Of a stretch of DNA of 64,000 nucleotides, positions 29,517 to 41,560 are shown one piece after another. This stretch comes from Nipponacmea schrenckii. Lineage: Eukaryota > Mollusca > Gastropoda > Lottiidae. Position numbers and translations under genes: made by a program. Location: NCBI GenBank assembly GCA_030562195.1, contig JAUJPP010000012.1, positions 18,848,001-18,912,000 of the forward strand, given 5' to 3'. Under the pieces are notes generated by a model, which saw only the letters and a list, made by a program, of their open reading frames with translations, was not told the DNA's origin and ran no database searches. How positions within the stretch are numbered: the stretch's first letter is position 1; each line of letters opens with the position of its first letter.

Positions 29517-32500
29517 ATGATGGAACCTGCTAAGAGAGAATCAGGTAAGTTATTGACGACTGGGTTTTAATACTGATATTCGTCAAACTCCTCTGTCGAC
29601 TAGACTAAGACAACCCAGGCCAGGGCCAGAGACACCTTAAACTGACATTCCTGATCACTTATTTTTTGGGGGTTTAAAAATCAAAAGCTTTTATTATATA
29701 CTCATTTATTTATACAGGCATAAATAATATTATGGAAGGCAGGAGGACTTAATTAATTTTAAAGGTATATGCCTAGGTCTTAGGTTAGAAGGAGCATAAA
29801 ATTTTGATTTCACTCAAACTTGACCAATAACAGTGGATTCTACAATTGAAAAGACCTCAACATTGTCAGACAATGTAGGCCTACAATATTTAAATTCACA
29901 TAAAGCAATCGCGATTTAGAAAGACACAAATATTAATCATTGGGAATATTTGTATACTGGTACCGGGTATATCAGAAAATGATTGCCTTGTGGTGTTGGT
30001 TTTTCTTGATGTGTTTTCTCAAACAGAGCAGATTCATCGCTTGCTCATTTTTTTTAAAATTCCAAATAAAGTTTATTGTCGCCTTTTGAAAATTGATAAA
30101 GTGTGGGATGTATACTTAACCAATAGTCAATATTAAGCACAAATATTAGCCTATTATACCTTTAAGAAATAGCAATGAAGTAGGTTTGATTAAGAGCTGC
30201 TCTTTCTTTTCAAGGAAAACTCTTCAACAAAATTCTGAAATTGACATAAATTGAGTTTTATGTCCTTCTCTTCTGCATCTTATGGGCTACTGAAGATGAC
30301 AAGGCCATGCATAAGCCTATTCTATTTGCAATTTCCATCAATCAGGGGATCTTTATCAGGGGTGAAAAATCACCTAGGTTATTGAGCAAGCTTCTAACCC
30401 AAGAACAACAAAATACGGAGACAGGTGAACTGAAAACAGACCTATCAATAAATTCAATAAGCTTTTTGATGAATTCAATAGGCCTTATATGAAAGTTATA
30501 TAACAATGTCATATGCTGAACACCTTTTAAATTTGAATGCAATAATTTCTGCATACAGGTAGAATAAAAGAGTCCCAACAGAAAAGAATATTAGATGAAG
30601 CAGCACGTAAAAGAAGACAAAGAAAAGCTTTAGAAGCTCTTGAATCTGATAACTTTCAAGATGATCCTCATGCTGATTTAAAAATGAGTAAAAAGGCACC
30701 CAAGTTTGAAGAATCAATCAATGAAGGAAGTGAGTAATTGGACTAATTATTTAAAGTTTAATAAACATACACCATTGACAGCATTCATATATCTTGATAT
30801 TTTAAAAGTGTAGTTTGCAAAAAATTCATTATCAAAAACATAAAATTGCAAAAAATTCGTTATCAAAAACATAATATTGCAAAAAATTATTATCAAAAAC
30901 ATAAAATTGCAAAAAAAATCATTATCAAGAACATAAAATTGCAAAAAAATCATTATCAAAAACATAGCAAATATTGCAATAAAATATTCAATTTACTTAC
31001 ATATTTCTACTTGTTCAATTGATCTGAATTTGTTTTAATATAGTTGATTATGCTAAACAGAGCTTAAGCTAATTTGGAAGTTGGGGATCAGATAGTATTA
31101 GTTGAAACCTTGAGAATAAGTAGGAGACATATTTTTCTACAAAAAGGCATTCATTTTGCCTAAATCTGCACTCTCTTAAAAATTTTGCATTAATCTAAGA
31201 AATAAATTGGCTGTCAATTTAATGGCAGGATTATAGAGATCCAAATTAATTGATATTCTTGTATATTGCTATAAAAATATAAGGAATGTGGGTTGCGTTT
31301 CTTTGAAGTTATAAATTATTTCTCTTCTCAGGTATGAATGTAAAAAAGAAAAGAAAATCTAAAGGAGAGTTTAAACAAAGATATCGTAAAAATTTCGCTT
31401 CTTTATTAGAAGAAGAGGTAAGATTTTCAAAGCAGCTAGAAAGAGAGAGAGAACAAATCAACTCAGTGGTGGTTCACTGTCATTTAGGCACATATTTTTT
31501 AAGCACACAATACTTAGACACAGTAATTTAGGCACACTTCATTTAGGCACAAGGTCAGATAAGCACGTCATTTAGGCACAAAGTTATTTAGGAATGTTTT
31601 ATCACATATTATACACATGAAATTCTATATAATCCCTTTAAATCAGATTTGTACTTGTTACTAGTACATTATTACAGCTGAGCATTTATAGATTGATATT
31701 TTCTTCTTTTTTTCAGCAATTACAGAATAAAGATCCACCAAATTACTTTAGTGCTGCTGTTCCACCATCTTCAATTCCTCCAAGACATTTCTGTGCTGTA
31801 TGTGGATATCCTTTTATTTCATCCAGTACACTCTATGTGAAGATCTTAGTACATTGAGTTAAACGTTTACTTGGTAACCTGAAGGTACCTGGCACAGATC
31901 CAGATAACCCTTTGAATATTTCAACTCCTTTTCTATTTGAACATGATGCATGACACAATTCTTGACAGATTTTTTACCCAAAGAGAAGTTGTAATTAAAA
32001 CCAAGAAAAAGATTGAATAATTTAATTGTGAACTATTGCTTTTGATCAGATTTTAAAATTTTATTGGTTAATGTAAAGAAGTTTTCCAAATTTATTATGT
32101 GTATCTGGGACACTGATAGTATCAATATGCATCATTCCAATTATCAATCAAACTCTGTTGTTCCTGCAATTCAACTAACACTAAGTCTTTGAAGAGGTCA
32201 CTAATTGTGAAATTTTCTTAGGGCTTTTTCTTGATTCGTGAAATTATCAAAGGCTTATATTTAGTTAAATTTACGGAACCACCGAGGTCTAATTGAAAAT
32301 TGGAATGGTGCTTATTGATGCTATTAGTATCCCTGATAAACATAAATAAATTTGGAAAAATTCTTTACAATGCCTTAACCAATGAAAGTGTCCAGATACA
32401 CATTATTCAAATCTCTCAAAAAAGAAAGAAACAACTATATTTTACAAGGATAGCAACTTAGGTTCACAAGTTCGCCATGACAGGGATCCTTTCTACCAGC

Positions 32501-33033
32501 TGGTCCTTGGCCAAACCTCTTGGCATTGTTCTCCTTAACTATGGAACATTTCCATCTAACTTTACATGTGTACAATGTGGTGCTAGATATTGCTGTGTTC
32601 GATGTTTAGGTACACATCAAGATACCAGGTTAGCTTATTTATTTTTGTTTACTCGGTGTTAAATTCGTAAAGCTGAAATGTTAAGTTCTTTTATTTTCCT
32701 CTGCTGACATGCTTTGAAATTATTTGGACAAACAAACTTGTACAGGATAGCAAATTGAGCAGACATGATGTGTACCCTGCTTGGCAGTATATGGGGGTAA
32801 TAGAGACTACAGTTTTCATCAGAATTGAATGAAATTTGATGTAATTGTGTATATTGATGAGATCTTGGATTAGGCCCAAATAATGTAGGAGTTTCAATCT
32901 GTGTTAAAACAGGCAACTACTTGTTATTGCTTTTAGGCTTATATATTTGAAGCTGATCAGTACATCCTTTAGTCTTGTCATTTTATGATTTGTAATCTCT
33001 TATTTCTTCAGGTGTCTGAAATATACAGCTTGA
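29517..33033 (+). CDS. ZNHIT1: ZNHIT1 (p18Hamlet / Vps71), SRCAP-complex subunit, six coding exons, complete
   Basis: Exons 29517-29544, 30559-30729, 31332-31417, 31717-31805, 32548-32628, 33012-33033; 477 bases including TGA, 158 residues (human 154). ZNHIT1 is a subunit of the SRCAP/SWR1 remodeller that installs histone H2A.Z in the nucleus. Recognisable blocks: ARKRRQRKALEALESDNFQDDPHADL, split over its helix and acidic turn; KGEFKQRYRKNFASLLEEE; and the zf-HIT domain AVCGFPSNFTCVQCGARYC followed by VRCLGTHQDTRCLKYTA. The HIT-finger cysteines and histidine are all present (CxxC, CxxC, CxxxC-type pair, H, C). Exon 1 has two ATGs in a row; I used the first. The fourth intron (31806-32547) is AT-AC; without it the finger cannot be joined in frame. 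All other introns are GT-AG. Confidence 0.95.
30815..30968. repeat. ZNHIT1: 31-bp tandem repeat (ZNHIT1 intron 2)
   Basis: About five copies of an AT-rich unit with cattatcaaaaacataaaa followed by ttgcaaaaaa. Length varies by one to three A residues between copies, as expected of slippage. Confidence 0.88.
31806..32547 (+). other. ZNHIT1: U12-type AT-AC intron of ZNHIT1
   Basis: The 5' splice site reads ATATCCTTTT at 31806-31815, the minor-spliceosome consensus. The branch site TCCTTAAC lies at 32532-32539, and the intron ends in AC at 32546-32547, about 9-10 bases after the branch A. Splicing here joins TGT GG to A TTT CCA, restoring CGFPS exactly as in vertebrate ZNHIT1. The alternative GT donor upstream (GCT|GTATGT, 31798) finds no AG acceptor giving this sequence. 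Most of the intron is dispersed repeat. Confidence 0.93.
32420..32535 (-). mobile_element. SINE fragment abutting the U12 branch site of ZNHIT1
   Basis: Matches the family: attttacaaggatagcaact, then aggttcacaagtt, then gatcctttctaccagctgg, then ccaaacctcttggcattg. Similarity ends at about 32530, directly before the branch sequence ctccttaac. The minus strand label follows the tRNA-head orientation of the 7190-7445 copy. Confidence 0.65.
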
Positions 33034-33289
33034 GCATCTCCAGGTAGAACTGCTGGACAGTCACTTTCTCAAACATGTACAGCATTCCGGAAATAGGTAA
33101 TATTAAGCGGACCAGTTTAATATTTCATGGAGTTATGAATAGAGGGAAAATATGACATTGTCAATGATATGATGTTGATTGTTTCCAATGATCTGCTGGT
33201 CAGACCTGTGTAAATGAACTGTTGTTGCATCAAGTTATCTGAATGAGAATGATTAAAAAATGGTGATCACATTAAGAAACTTAACCTTT

Positions 33290-33660
33290 GATAAACACTA
33301 TTCTGACCTTGATGACACTATATCTGTCTTGGATAAACTCTTATGTCTTGTTTTGATTAACACTACTCTGGAGTTGATAAACACTATATCTGGCTTTGAT
33401 GAACACTATATCTGTCTTGTATAAACTCTTATGTCTTGTTTTGATAAACACTACTCTGGAGTTGATAAACACTATATTTGACCTTGATAACAGTATGTCG
33501 GTTTTAATTAACACTATGTCCCTGGTAAACACTACATATATCTGGCCTTAATAAACACTGTCTGATAAATATTATTTTATTGACACTGATAAACACTGTA
33601 TATATCTGGCCCTTACAAACAATATATCTAGGCTTGCTAAACATTATATCCGATATAAAG
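33290..33660. repeat. Degenerate ~30-bp tandem repeat downstream of ZNHIT1
   Basis: Repeated motif 'gataaacactatatctggcc(t)t' in diverged copies. A possible ZNHIT1 poly(A) hexamer AATAAA is at 33550-33555 inside it. No gene is visible from here to 33960. Confidence 0.7.
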
Positions 33661-35739
33661 TCAGATATTAATAATATACATAAAATTCTAATTGAAGTTG
33701 ATCTGTAAAAATTTTGTGATAATGGACAGAAGATCACTGGTAACAGATTATTGGGTGAATCAGATATGGTCTGAGGTACATCATACACGAGTGTTATCTC
33801 CCTTGTATTGTAACAGTAAATTCATAGCCATATTATTGTAGTCTGATTTCTTTTACAAAATAATTGGGCCTGCTTCCCTTTGTCACTAAAATCAACGTCC
33901 TTTGATATCATCTTATTATAAATACAGTATATGTAGAAAGTAGATCAATACAAAGAGTTTATTGACCTAGAATATACCGTGGGATTGACGTGTCAATCAA
34001 ACACCTGCTTTGTCCTCTATTTATACATATTAACCTGGAGGTACGTTGGCCATGACTGTTTGTCACTAAGACAAAGAGACCTTTACGTTGCTCGATGGTT
34101 ATGAAAATCTGTGTCAACGGAATGCGAAATTGGTTGGTTCCCCAAGACAATTATTTTTTAAGTAATTTGTAGATTTCTACGAAACGCCTCTGTCTTTCTA
34201 TGTAGATTAACATGTATCAGGTTGTTTTTGTTATCAAAATTTGATTGAAATTCTCCTTTAGTCCTGATACGATTATTACACAAGTACCTTATTGTTTTAA
34301 GTTTGGCGAGACTATTTTAATGACAAAATTTAAATTACGATAATCTGCTTCGCATCCTTCCTTTGTTCCTAATATCAGCTTAATTTCTATTTAGCGGTGC
34401 ATGTCAAACAGTGTTACAGTCTGGATAGGCTTAAAGGAATGTTTGAAAGTGAAACTCTCTAAGTGTTATTTCTGATTGACGTAGGTTATAGAATGGTTTG
34501 AGTAGGAGGATTATCAGGAATATTGAGAACTAACTCTTGTAAACACTAGAACAAAAGCTTACATTTAGAAATCTATATTTCCATACTTAGATCGTATTAT
34601 TCTGTGATAATTTTAAACACCCACCCATCTCTTTAATTCATAAAGCCATAAATATATTGGGATGAGTTGTTTTTTGTTTTTTTATTTATTTGGCGATTGT
34701 TGGCAGTTTTTCAATACATTGTTTTATTTATTGACGAAATTTTCTTTTCAAATGTCTCACGAGTTTCATTATGAGTATACGTCACAACTTGCCCCGTCCA
34801 GTTAAGTCTATTTTGTTTCTTACATAAGTTTGTACAACTTGTATAGGGTCATGCTCTCAGCCATTTTCTAGCGGGGACATATTTAGTGGCGTGTCTACAT
34901 CACATTGCTGACAATGGGGGAAAAGAGGGGTTGGGAGATGGTGTATGTGTGACGGTAAACTCAGATTCTGCACCTTCATGCCCATACTTCCATATAGTAT
35001 ACCCCCCCCCCCCCTTTGAACACACACACACTCCAGATATATATTTTATTCCCAAAGGGGCTGTTATCATCATTATTATCATTTTATTTATCTTTTCAAC
35101 TTCTTACTCGAGGTCTATTTATATTCATTAATAACTCTAAGGTTCTTGGAATCTATTGCGTATGTCTTCCTCAGAGATGAATTTTTCTGATTTTAATTTC
35201 AAGTCAGGTCTATATTAAAAGTATAAGTATATCAAGCAAACTTCTGGGTATTTCCCAAAATAAGACCTAAAACGATAGGCTGGAATTATAATTTTCTTTT
35301 ATAAAGAAACTGGGGCATATAATTCTTTGTTTATTAGAGAATTTCCAGGGAACACCCCTGTGCTATTTATAGAGCATTGATAGAGTTGCTCTCGACACAG
35401 TTAAATGTTTACTCTATTCATAATCTATAGCTATACATAATGGTTATTAATAGTTCAAACCTCCGCATAGTTATTTTCCATTAAATTGACCTATTTAAAT
35501 GGGTAGTTCTGTATGACGTGTCTAAATATAGCAATATATAATATTGTGATTTTTCCAGGATAGCGACCTATAAAATTTGTTTTATTATTCAAGGAAGATA
35601 GAAAAACGTCGGCAAAAGAAAACCCTTGTTTTGTAATACGTCATAGTTTTAAATATATATTAATAATTTTGTAATAAGAAGTTGCGTGCATATCAATGAT
35701 ATAGAGCTTCCTATACCTACAGTCATTACAATTAAAATC

Positions 35740-36395
35740 GTCAACATCATGTGGATAAGTCATTTCCACAATGTCAAGTTATTTACGACCTTCGGCTTTC
35801 ACCTTGACTCCAATAACCACCTTCCAGACTTTCTTGTAACACGGAAGTTTGTAAAAAAAATGTATAACAATATTTATTTGCACTGGATTGGGCAGCAGGC
35901 TACACTTATATAAGCCCTCCCCAGACAAACATAAGTTTCAATGCTACAGACATTTAAATAGTTTTGTAAAAGAAAATAGGGGAATGAAATAAATTTTAAA
36001 TCTAAAATTAAAAATCCATTTTATAAATCATATCTTGAATCTTTTGTTGATGTCAAAATATGTATGAATTTGTTCAAAAATTATGTTGGAAAGTTCTATA
36101 TCACTCGGGGTGCCGAAAAGGAGAATGACGATGTTGTGATAAATTGTAGGTAGATGAATAGAGCGGTTTCTGGCATCTGAAATTTGTAATGTACCCTAGT
36201 AAGATGCAGCCAATCAAAGCCCTCGACAAAACACTAAGTTTACAGTTTTTCTGTCAATGGCTCTGGTTGGTTGTATACCCTGGCGTACAATCCAATCAGT
36301 GCATCTCACTATACAAAAAGGCTGCTTATAGAGTCAAGGTATAAGTCTAAGGTCGTAATAGCCTGACATTGTAAAGTTGGTAAAAAGTAGAACAT
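35740..36395 (+). repeat. Dispersed repeat, intact copy (family of 43340-43735)
   Basis: Shares with 43340-43735 the landmarks 'caatgtcaagttatttacga', 'tacaatccaatca', 'gtcgtaatagc' and 'tgacattgtaaag'. This copy is not interrupted at 36290-36330, where the other copy carries an insertion. Function and class unknown; no terminal repeats noticed. Confidence 0.6.
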
Positions 36396-37195
36396 ACATT
36401 AATAATCAAAAATATTATTCTCAATGTTTTACTGTGACAGCAGGGAAATTGTGGTGCTAATTGATTCTTGTAGAACAATTTATGATATATAAACTTCAGA
36501 TTGAAATTCTTTTAAAAATGTATGATATATTACTGTTGTTTCCTTTTACTGTCAGGTCATGATAAACTCTTCTACATGGAATAAAAAATTAAAGTTTTCC
36601 GAAAATTAAATTGAAAATAGAAAGGCTTCAATATTTGCCTAAAATATTTCAACTAAGTCTTTAAATCACATTAAAAAGGCTTTCATAAAAACTGAAGCCT
36701 TAATAAGTTGATACAGAGATTCAAAAAGGGTTGTGAACTAAGTTTTTGTGTGTGTTATTCTCATGTAAAAACTATACTTTTTTATCAATATTTATTCAAA
36801 ATTTGCACATAGGCTACATATAATAAATAATATGGTTTTTAAAACAAGCCTAAGCTTATATTAGGCCTAATTTAGTACCCGTAGGTCTGATCTGATGACG
36901 TATATACTTATTTTCTTATCTGATCAGTTGGAACCTTTTCGCCGAAACAAAAAAATACAAAACATAAAAACGACGATTTATAAGGATAATATGTTTTCAA
37001 TGTCAGAATTTCTTGTTATTGTCGTATTGAATTATATGAAGTTACCGGATGTAATTACTTAATATAAATATTCACTAATATCCTGTTTTCAATATAGGCT
37101 ACTATAAGGACCAGGATGAATGTGGCCTTTTGTGTGTTATGTTTGCTGATCAAGCCTAATTTCAGTTGTCAGTTTGTCTTCTGGTTAGTCAGCAA

Positions 37196-37330
37196 GAATG
37201 TTAATAATAATAATAATAATAATAAACTCTTTATTTTACATGGGTCAGAATTAGGCCCAATACACAAGGACATGGTCCTGTCTCACATTCAGCCCATGGG
37301 GCAATACATTGGGGAAAAAAAAAAGACGCT
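37196..37330 (-). mobile_element. Short retroelement-like repeat with (AAT)n end
   Basis: An (aat)n tract of about 24 bases is followed by aaactctttattttacatgg, then gtcagaattaggc, then aggacatggtcctgtc and attcagcccatgg. An inverted shorter copy is at 43582-43668. The microsatellite at one end suggests a 3' tail of a SINE or truncated LINE. Confidence 0.55.
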
Positions 37331-37968
37331 TTAAAGACAAACATAATATTATACAGCGATATAAAATATATTGCAGAGAAGACAAGGAAATAGAAATAAT
37401 TTGTAGGGGGTGCGATTGATCAAGACTCCTGAAAGAGATGATATTGAGAAAAAGGTTGAAACCCCTGGTCTCAAAATAGAGTATAGTAAGTGATATATTG
37501 CTCGTATATTATCTACATGAGCGTGTCAGTCTAATCATTCCTTATAGACCTTTTCGATCAAGTTTTCCTTCATACTCAGTGCCTATTTTGATTTCTTGTA
37601 GATTTTGATTTGGAAAGATTAGGTGTGGTGACCGAGCAGCATAGAACATTTGAATCTTCAACATGTTTTGCTCTCATTTCACACTACGCGTCTTTGCCAC
37701 TTTTCAGTAGCCCAAAATCGCACTGAAGAGTAAAACTTAAAACCCAATTCATGTATTACGTCTTAATTCCTTTAATGAACATTTAACCTCCTTATCAAAA
37801 TATGAATTGTTCTGGTGAAGATTTTGTGTCCGAAAAATGCCAACTGTATTAGGTCAAAATCGATTGAATTACTGTATGTCAATATACATGTATATCAACA
37901 ATGAACAATAAGCATACGCACATCACATGATCTATGTACACCTGTCTGTATACTTCCTATCCACTTGT

Positions 37969-38337
37969 TTAAAGGGATACTGCTTCTTAGCATGAACATA
38001 AAAGTTTAGTTCTCAAGAATGGTCAATATGAGTATATATTCATCAGTGAACTTACCTGGTGTCATAAAGTAACTATGAGCCCCTTAAAATATGGAAAACT
38101 CACAAAGCTTTGTCATTTTTGAAAAATGATAAATCAATTTATTAGGCTTTTTTCAGTAATCAAATGCATCTTTATTCTTTATGTATAATTACTTAGGTTT
38201 TTTTTGGCTATTCATTTTTTTATGTTATTTATGACAGCAGGTATATTTACTGATGAAAAGAGGTCTTCTTTGCCAAGTTTAAACTTATAAATTGTAATGA
38301 TCATTATAAGGCCTATTATCCCTTTAAAATATTTGTT
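37969..38337. mobile_element. Fold-back MITE with long imperfect inverted repeats and TTAA flanks
   Basis: The left arm begins TTAAAGGGATAC and runs through attcatcagtgaacttacct and ggtgtcataaa. The right arm, complemented, begins TTAAAGGGATAATAGGCC and runs through ttcatcagtaaatatacct and gctgtcataaa. The arms are therefore about 100 bp, imperfect, in a 369-bp element bounded by TTAA. Related ends or fragments are at 9410-9839, 29175-29285 and 30150-30170. Confidence 0.68.
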
Positions 38338-39201
38338 AATAGTACATAAATAGGTGTGTATATATGTACATACTATTAATTTGTAATAAAAATGTCACGC
38401 TTAGATAATCACAAATAACACATCAGAAATGATTTTAAATTTGGTCCAAATATTGCAGCATCGACAATTTTCCGGGCTGTGCAAATAAAAAGCTTGTTTT
38501 TCTTTTTGTGCATTTTGGTTCCATAATGATATCCCTGACAGGAAAAATAGTCCCTTCTACGAAACTATAACAAAAGAAATTGGGTACAAATCGCTATAAT
38601 TTTTTATTGCAATAATCCTCCATTCACGATTCTTTGCAAATTCATTCTCTTTGATTCCTTACCGCCTTGAAGTTAGTCACTGCACGTATAATTGCAGGTT
38701 GCACTTCGTTACAATTGTTCCTGAAAGAAACAAAGGATCCACTGTGACACCTGAGTTAATAGACTTGCAGGTGAAGTCTCTAGTTTGCACCTGAAATAAT
38801 GATTTTCCGAATAAAGGTGAAATCGGATCATATGTTTTTAGCTAACTATCTTTTCCACTTATTGTTCAGCATTTTTAAAGGTATGCTTCTTTTTAGAATG
38901 ATAAAAAAAGTTTAAATTTAAATTTCGGTCAAAAGAAGTCTTTGTTTATACGTCAGAGTTCCTACCTTCCAATAAAACTAAGTAATAATCCGTTAAACAT
39001 GCTTAGAATTGTTTTTCAATAATTACTTAGTTCAATGGATAATAGGCCTATATCGTGTTATATAGAGATTCTATTCTTTTGTCATGACACTTGGTGAGTC
39101 CAACTGATAAATATATACATGTACTCTTATTTAGCCTGTTTGAGATTTTAAATTTTATATCCATTCTAAGAGGTAGTGTTCCCTAAGTTCTTTCTTTACA
39201 G

Positions 39202-39369
39202 ATGTGTCTTTGTCCGCTTCTAAATTATTAGATTTCGATATGGAAATTCAATTGTATAATCTATGCTTGGTTAGAGATGATTATTTAAGAGATGATCAAC
39301 TTAGTATAGGTCTTTTCCTTACAGCTGTTAACAGAATCAATATCTGTACTAGATTTCTAACCAATCAGT
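39202..39369 (+). CDS. Possible orphan exon
   Basis: Preceded by a good acceptor (ttctttctttacag) and ending at a possible donor (GAGA|GTAAAG, 39370). The frame reads VSLSASKLLDFDMEIQLYN, then LCLVRDDYLRDDQLSIGLFL and TAVNRINICTRFLTNQL, which has helical, protein-like composition unlike the repeats around it. I do not recognise a family, and no flanking exons could be joined, so this may be chance. Confidence 0.22.
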
Positions 39370-39469
39370 TGAGAGTAAAGTGGTGTAAATTATGCTAACC
39401 CGGTAAATAATATCTGTGTGACAGTGTAGATTGTCTGATTATTTCAACTCTAAATACCATCAGTATATC

Positions 39470-39965
39470 AATGATACACAGTACAGTTTTTCAATGATAC
39501 ACTAGATATTTATAATACACAGTATATCAATGATACACAGCATTTCAATGATACACTGGATATTTATAATACACAATATATCAATGATACACAGCATTTC
39601 AATGGTACACAAGGATATCAATGTAACACATTTCAATGATACACTGGAAATTATCAATGGTGCACTGGATATCAATGTAACACATTATAACAAAGGGACT
39701 CAATATTTCAATGATACACTGGATATCAATGGTGCACGTGATATCAATGTAACACATTATAAGAAAGCGACTCAGCATTTCAATGATACAGAGAATACAA
39801 ATGATACATATGATTGCAATGATACACAGGATATAAATGACACATAGGTTTTTAAAATAAAAAAATACACAGCATTTTAATGACTCAGGATATCAATGAT
39901 GCATATGATTGCAATTTATACATAGGATAAAAATGACACCCTAGTATATCAATGATACACAGTAT
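39470..39965. repeat. Degenerate minisatellite 'tatcaatgatacacag'
   Basis: Irregular units of 17-26 bp built on 'caatgatacac'. They give a 105-codon open frame (39530-39847) rich in ISMIHS/INVTHYN repeats that has no other sign of coding. Confidence 0.85.
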
Positions 39966-41359
39966 AACAATGGGTTTTAAATACTTTAAGTATACGCAAT
40001 TTAAACGCAAAAAATTCAAAGATACACAGTAAATCAATAAATTTTACCATGACCAATTACAATTAGTTTTACGCTCACGGGTGATGTCTTTTAATAAAGT
40101 ACGTAAAAAGGCTATTCAATTTAATGTTAAAATTGAAATAATGGCTTAATTACAAGTTTTTGCTACATTTTGTGTGTTTTAAACTCTTAAAAAGTTTTTC
40201 AAAAATAAATGCAGAGCGTCAAATATAAAACCTTTAGATTTGTTTACAATATTTTGTATTGTCTTGAGCTGCCTTCTTGGTGGTATTGAAATTAATTAGG
40301 AATTAAGACTTACAGAGAGGTCTGAGAATGCAGGGAACATACGTTTTAAGCAATCCCAGGGAAGCGGCCTCAACACTCTTAAGTCAAATTGCCCACCATC
40401 ATCTAGATGTGGCACTGATGTTAAGTTGAATTTATGAAGTACATTTGTTACTACCCATTGTTTTGAATTCTCGGGTTATATCGATTGGTTGGAATGATCG
40501 TGTAATTGTGAGCTTCGTCTTATCGATTGTCGTTTGAATAATGTTTTGTATTATAGCGACGTAAACATGTTTACATTTTCTTGTTTACGTTTAGAAGATG
40601 GGTGACACAAGAAATAGATCCATATTTCACATGTTGTGTGGAATCACTAAATAATTGATTGATGAATTTGGAGCTCCATTGTTTCAGTCTAGAAATTTCT
40701 CAAATCATTCATTACAGAATCAAATAATTTTTCCCCATTTTTAAAAAAAATGCACATAGTATGTCTTTCTCCACAAATAATACTTCTTTCAATCAACCGA
40801 TTGTTTACTCGTTTTTTTTTTGTAATTGAGCGAGAAATAAATGTCAAAGTTGTGTTCTGGTTATTACGTCTAATTGTTTTGAACTAAAGATGATTGTGTA
40901 TTCATTATACATAAATAGAAGATAAACTTCTTTACTCTTCATAATTGTCACCATATATTGCTTTTTTTTACAGATATACTATTCTGTAATACAAACATCT
41001 CTTGTGGACGTAAACCGTCCTCAGGCTGTTTGATTGAAAACGTGTACGAAATTACAATTCAGATCTGTTTAGGCGAAAAGTTGGATGCCGAAAATAAATT
41101 GATATGTGGATTAATAGATTTTAAGAGAGTGTGTGAGGGAAAGGGGTGGGGGATGTTCACTTTCAGACGTGCAAGTTGTGTAGTGTATAGGGTTAATATG
41201 CAAGTACTTCATGAAGAAGAACACAAATAATTTCATGGAGGTATTATTATACGCCTTTCCTGACTTTTTAATTTATGTTCCATGTGTTCGAAAGCAAGCG
41301 CAAAATATGCTTTTATTTGTACATACGCAGAGTCGTAGGGAAAAATTAAAAATGTAATA

Positions 41360-41560
41360 AATGGAGTTTTGTGTCCTACTTTTCTGCATCTTTTGGGTTA
41401 ATAAAGACGGGTAACACCATGCAATATGCAATGACGGAAATTTTGCCAGGACAGCGGCAAAAGCCTGCTGTTTTTGGTTTTTACAACTGTTGAGGGATTT
41501 TTAACGTGCACAGTCTGTAGCACACGGTAGAAGAATATGATATTCCTTAGAGGGGAAAAT
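41360..41560 (+). repeat. Dispersed repeat copy, near full length
   Basis: Good copy of the family: gtcctacttttctgcatctt, then gggttaataaagacgggtaa, then tttgccaggacagcggcaaa, then actgttgagggatttttaac and gtctgtagcacacgg. The same 5' and 3' landmarks recur at 61485-61640 (plus) and at 57950-58120 and 62610-62815 (minus), so a unit of about 180-200 bp is suggested. Confidence 0.75.

Noticed and set aside
39530..39847. 105-codon frame rich in ISMIHS / INVTHYN
   Set aside because: Product of a degenerate tandem repeat; no start context, splice signals or family match.
40973..41230. Frame after a ttttttttacag acceptor-like site
   Set aside because: Composition is odd, no donor fits, and no continuity with the 39202 candidate could be found. 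It is probably a chance acceptor in a T-rich tract.
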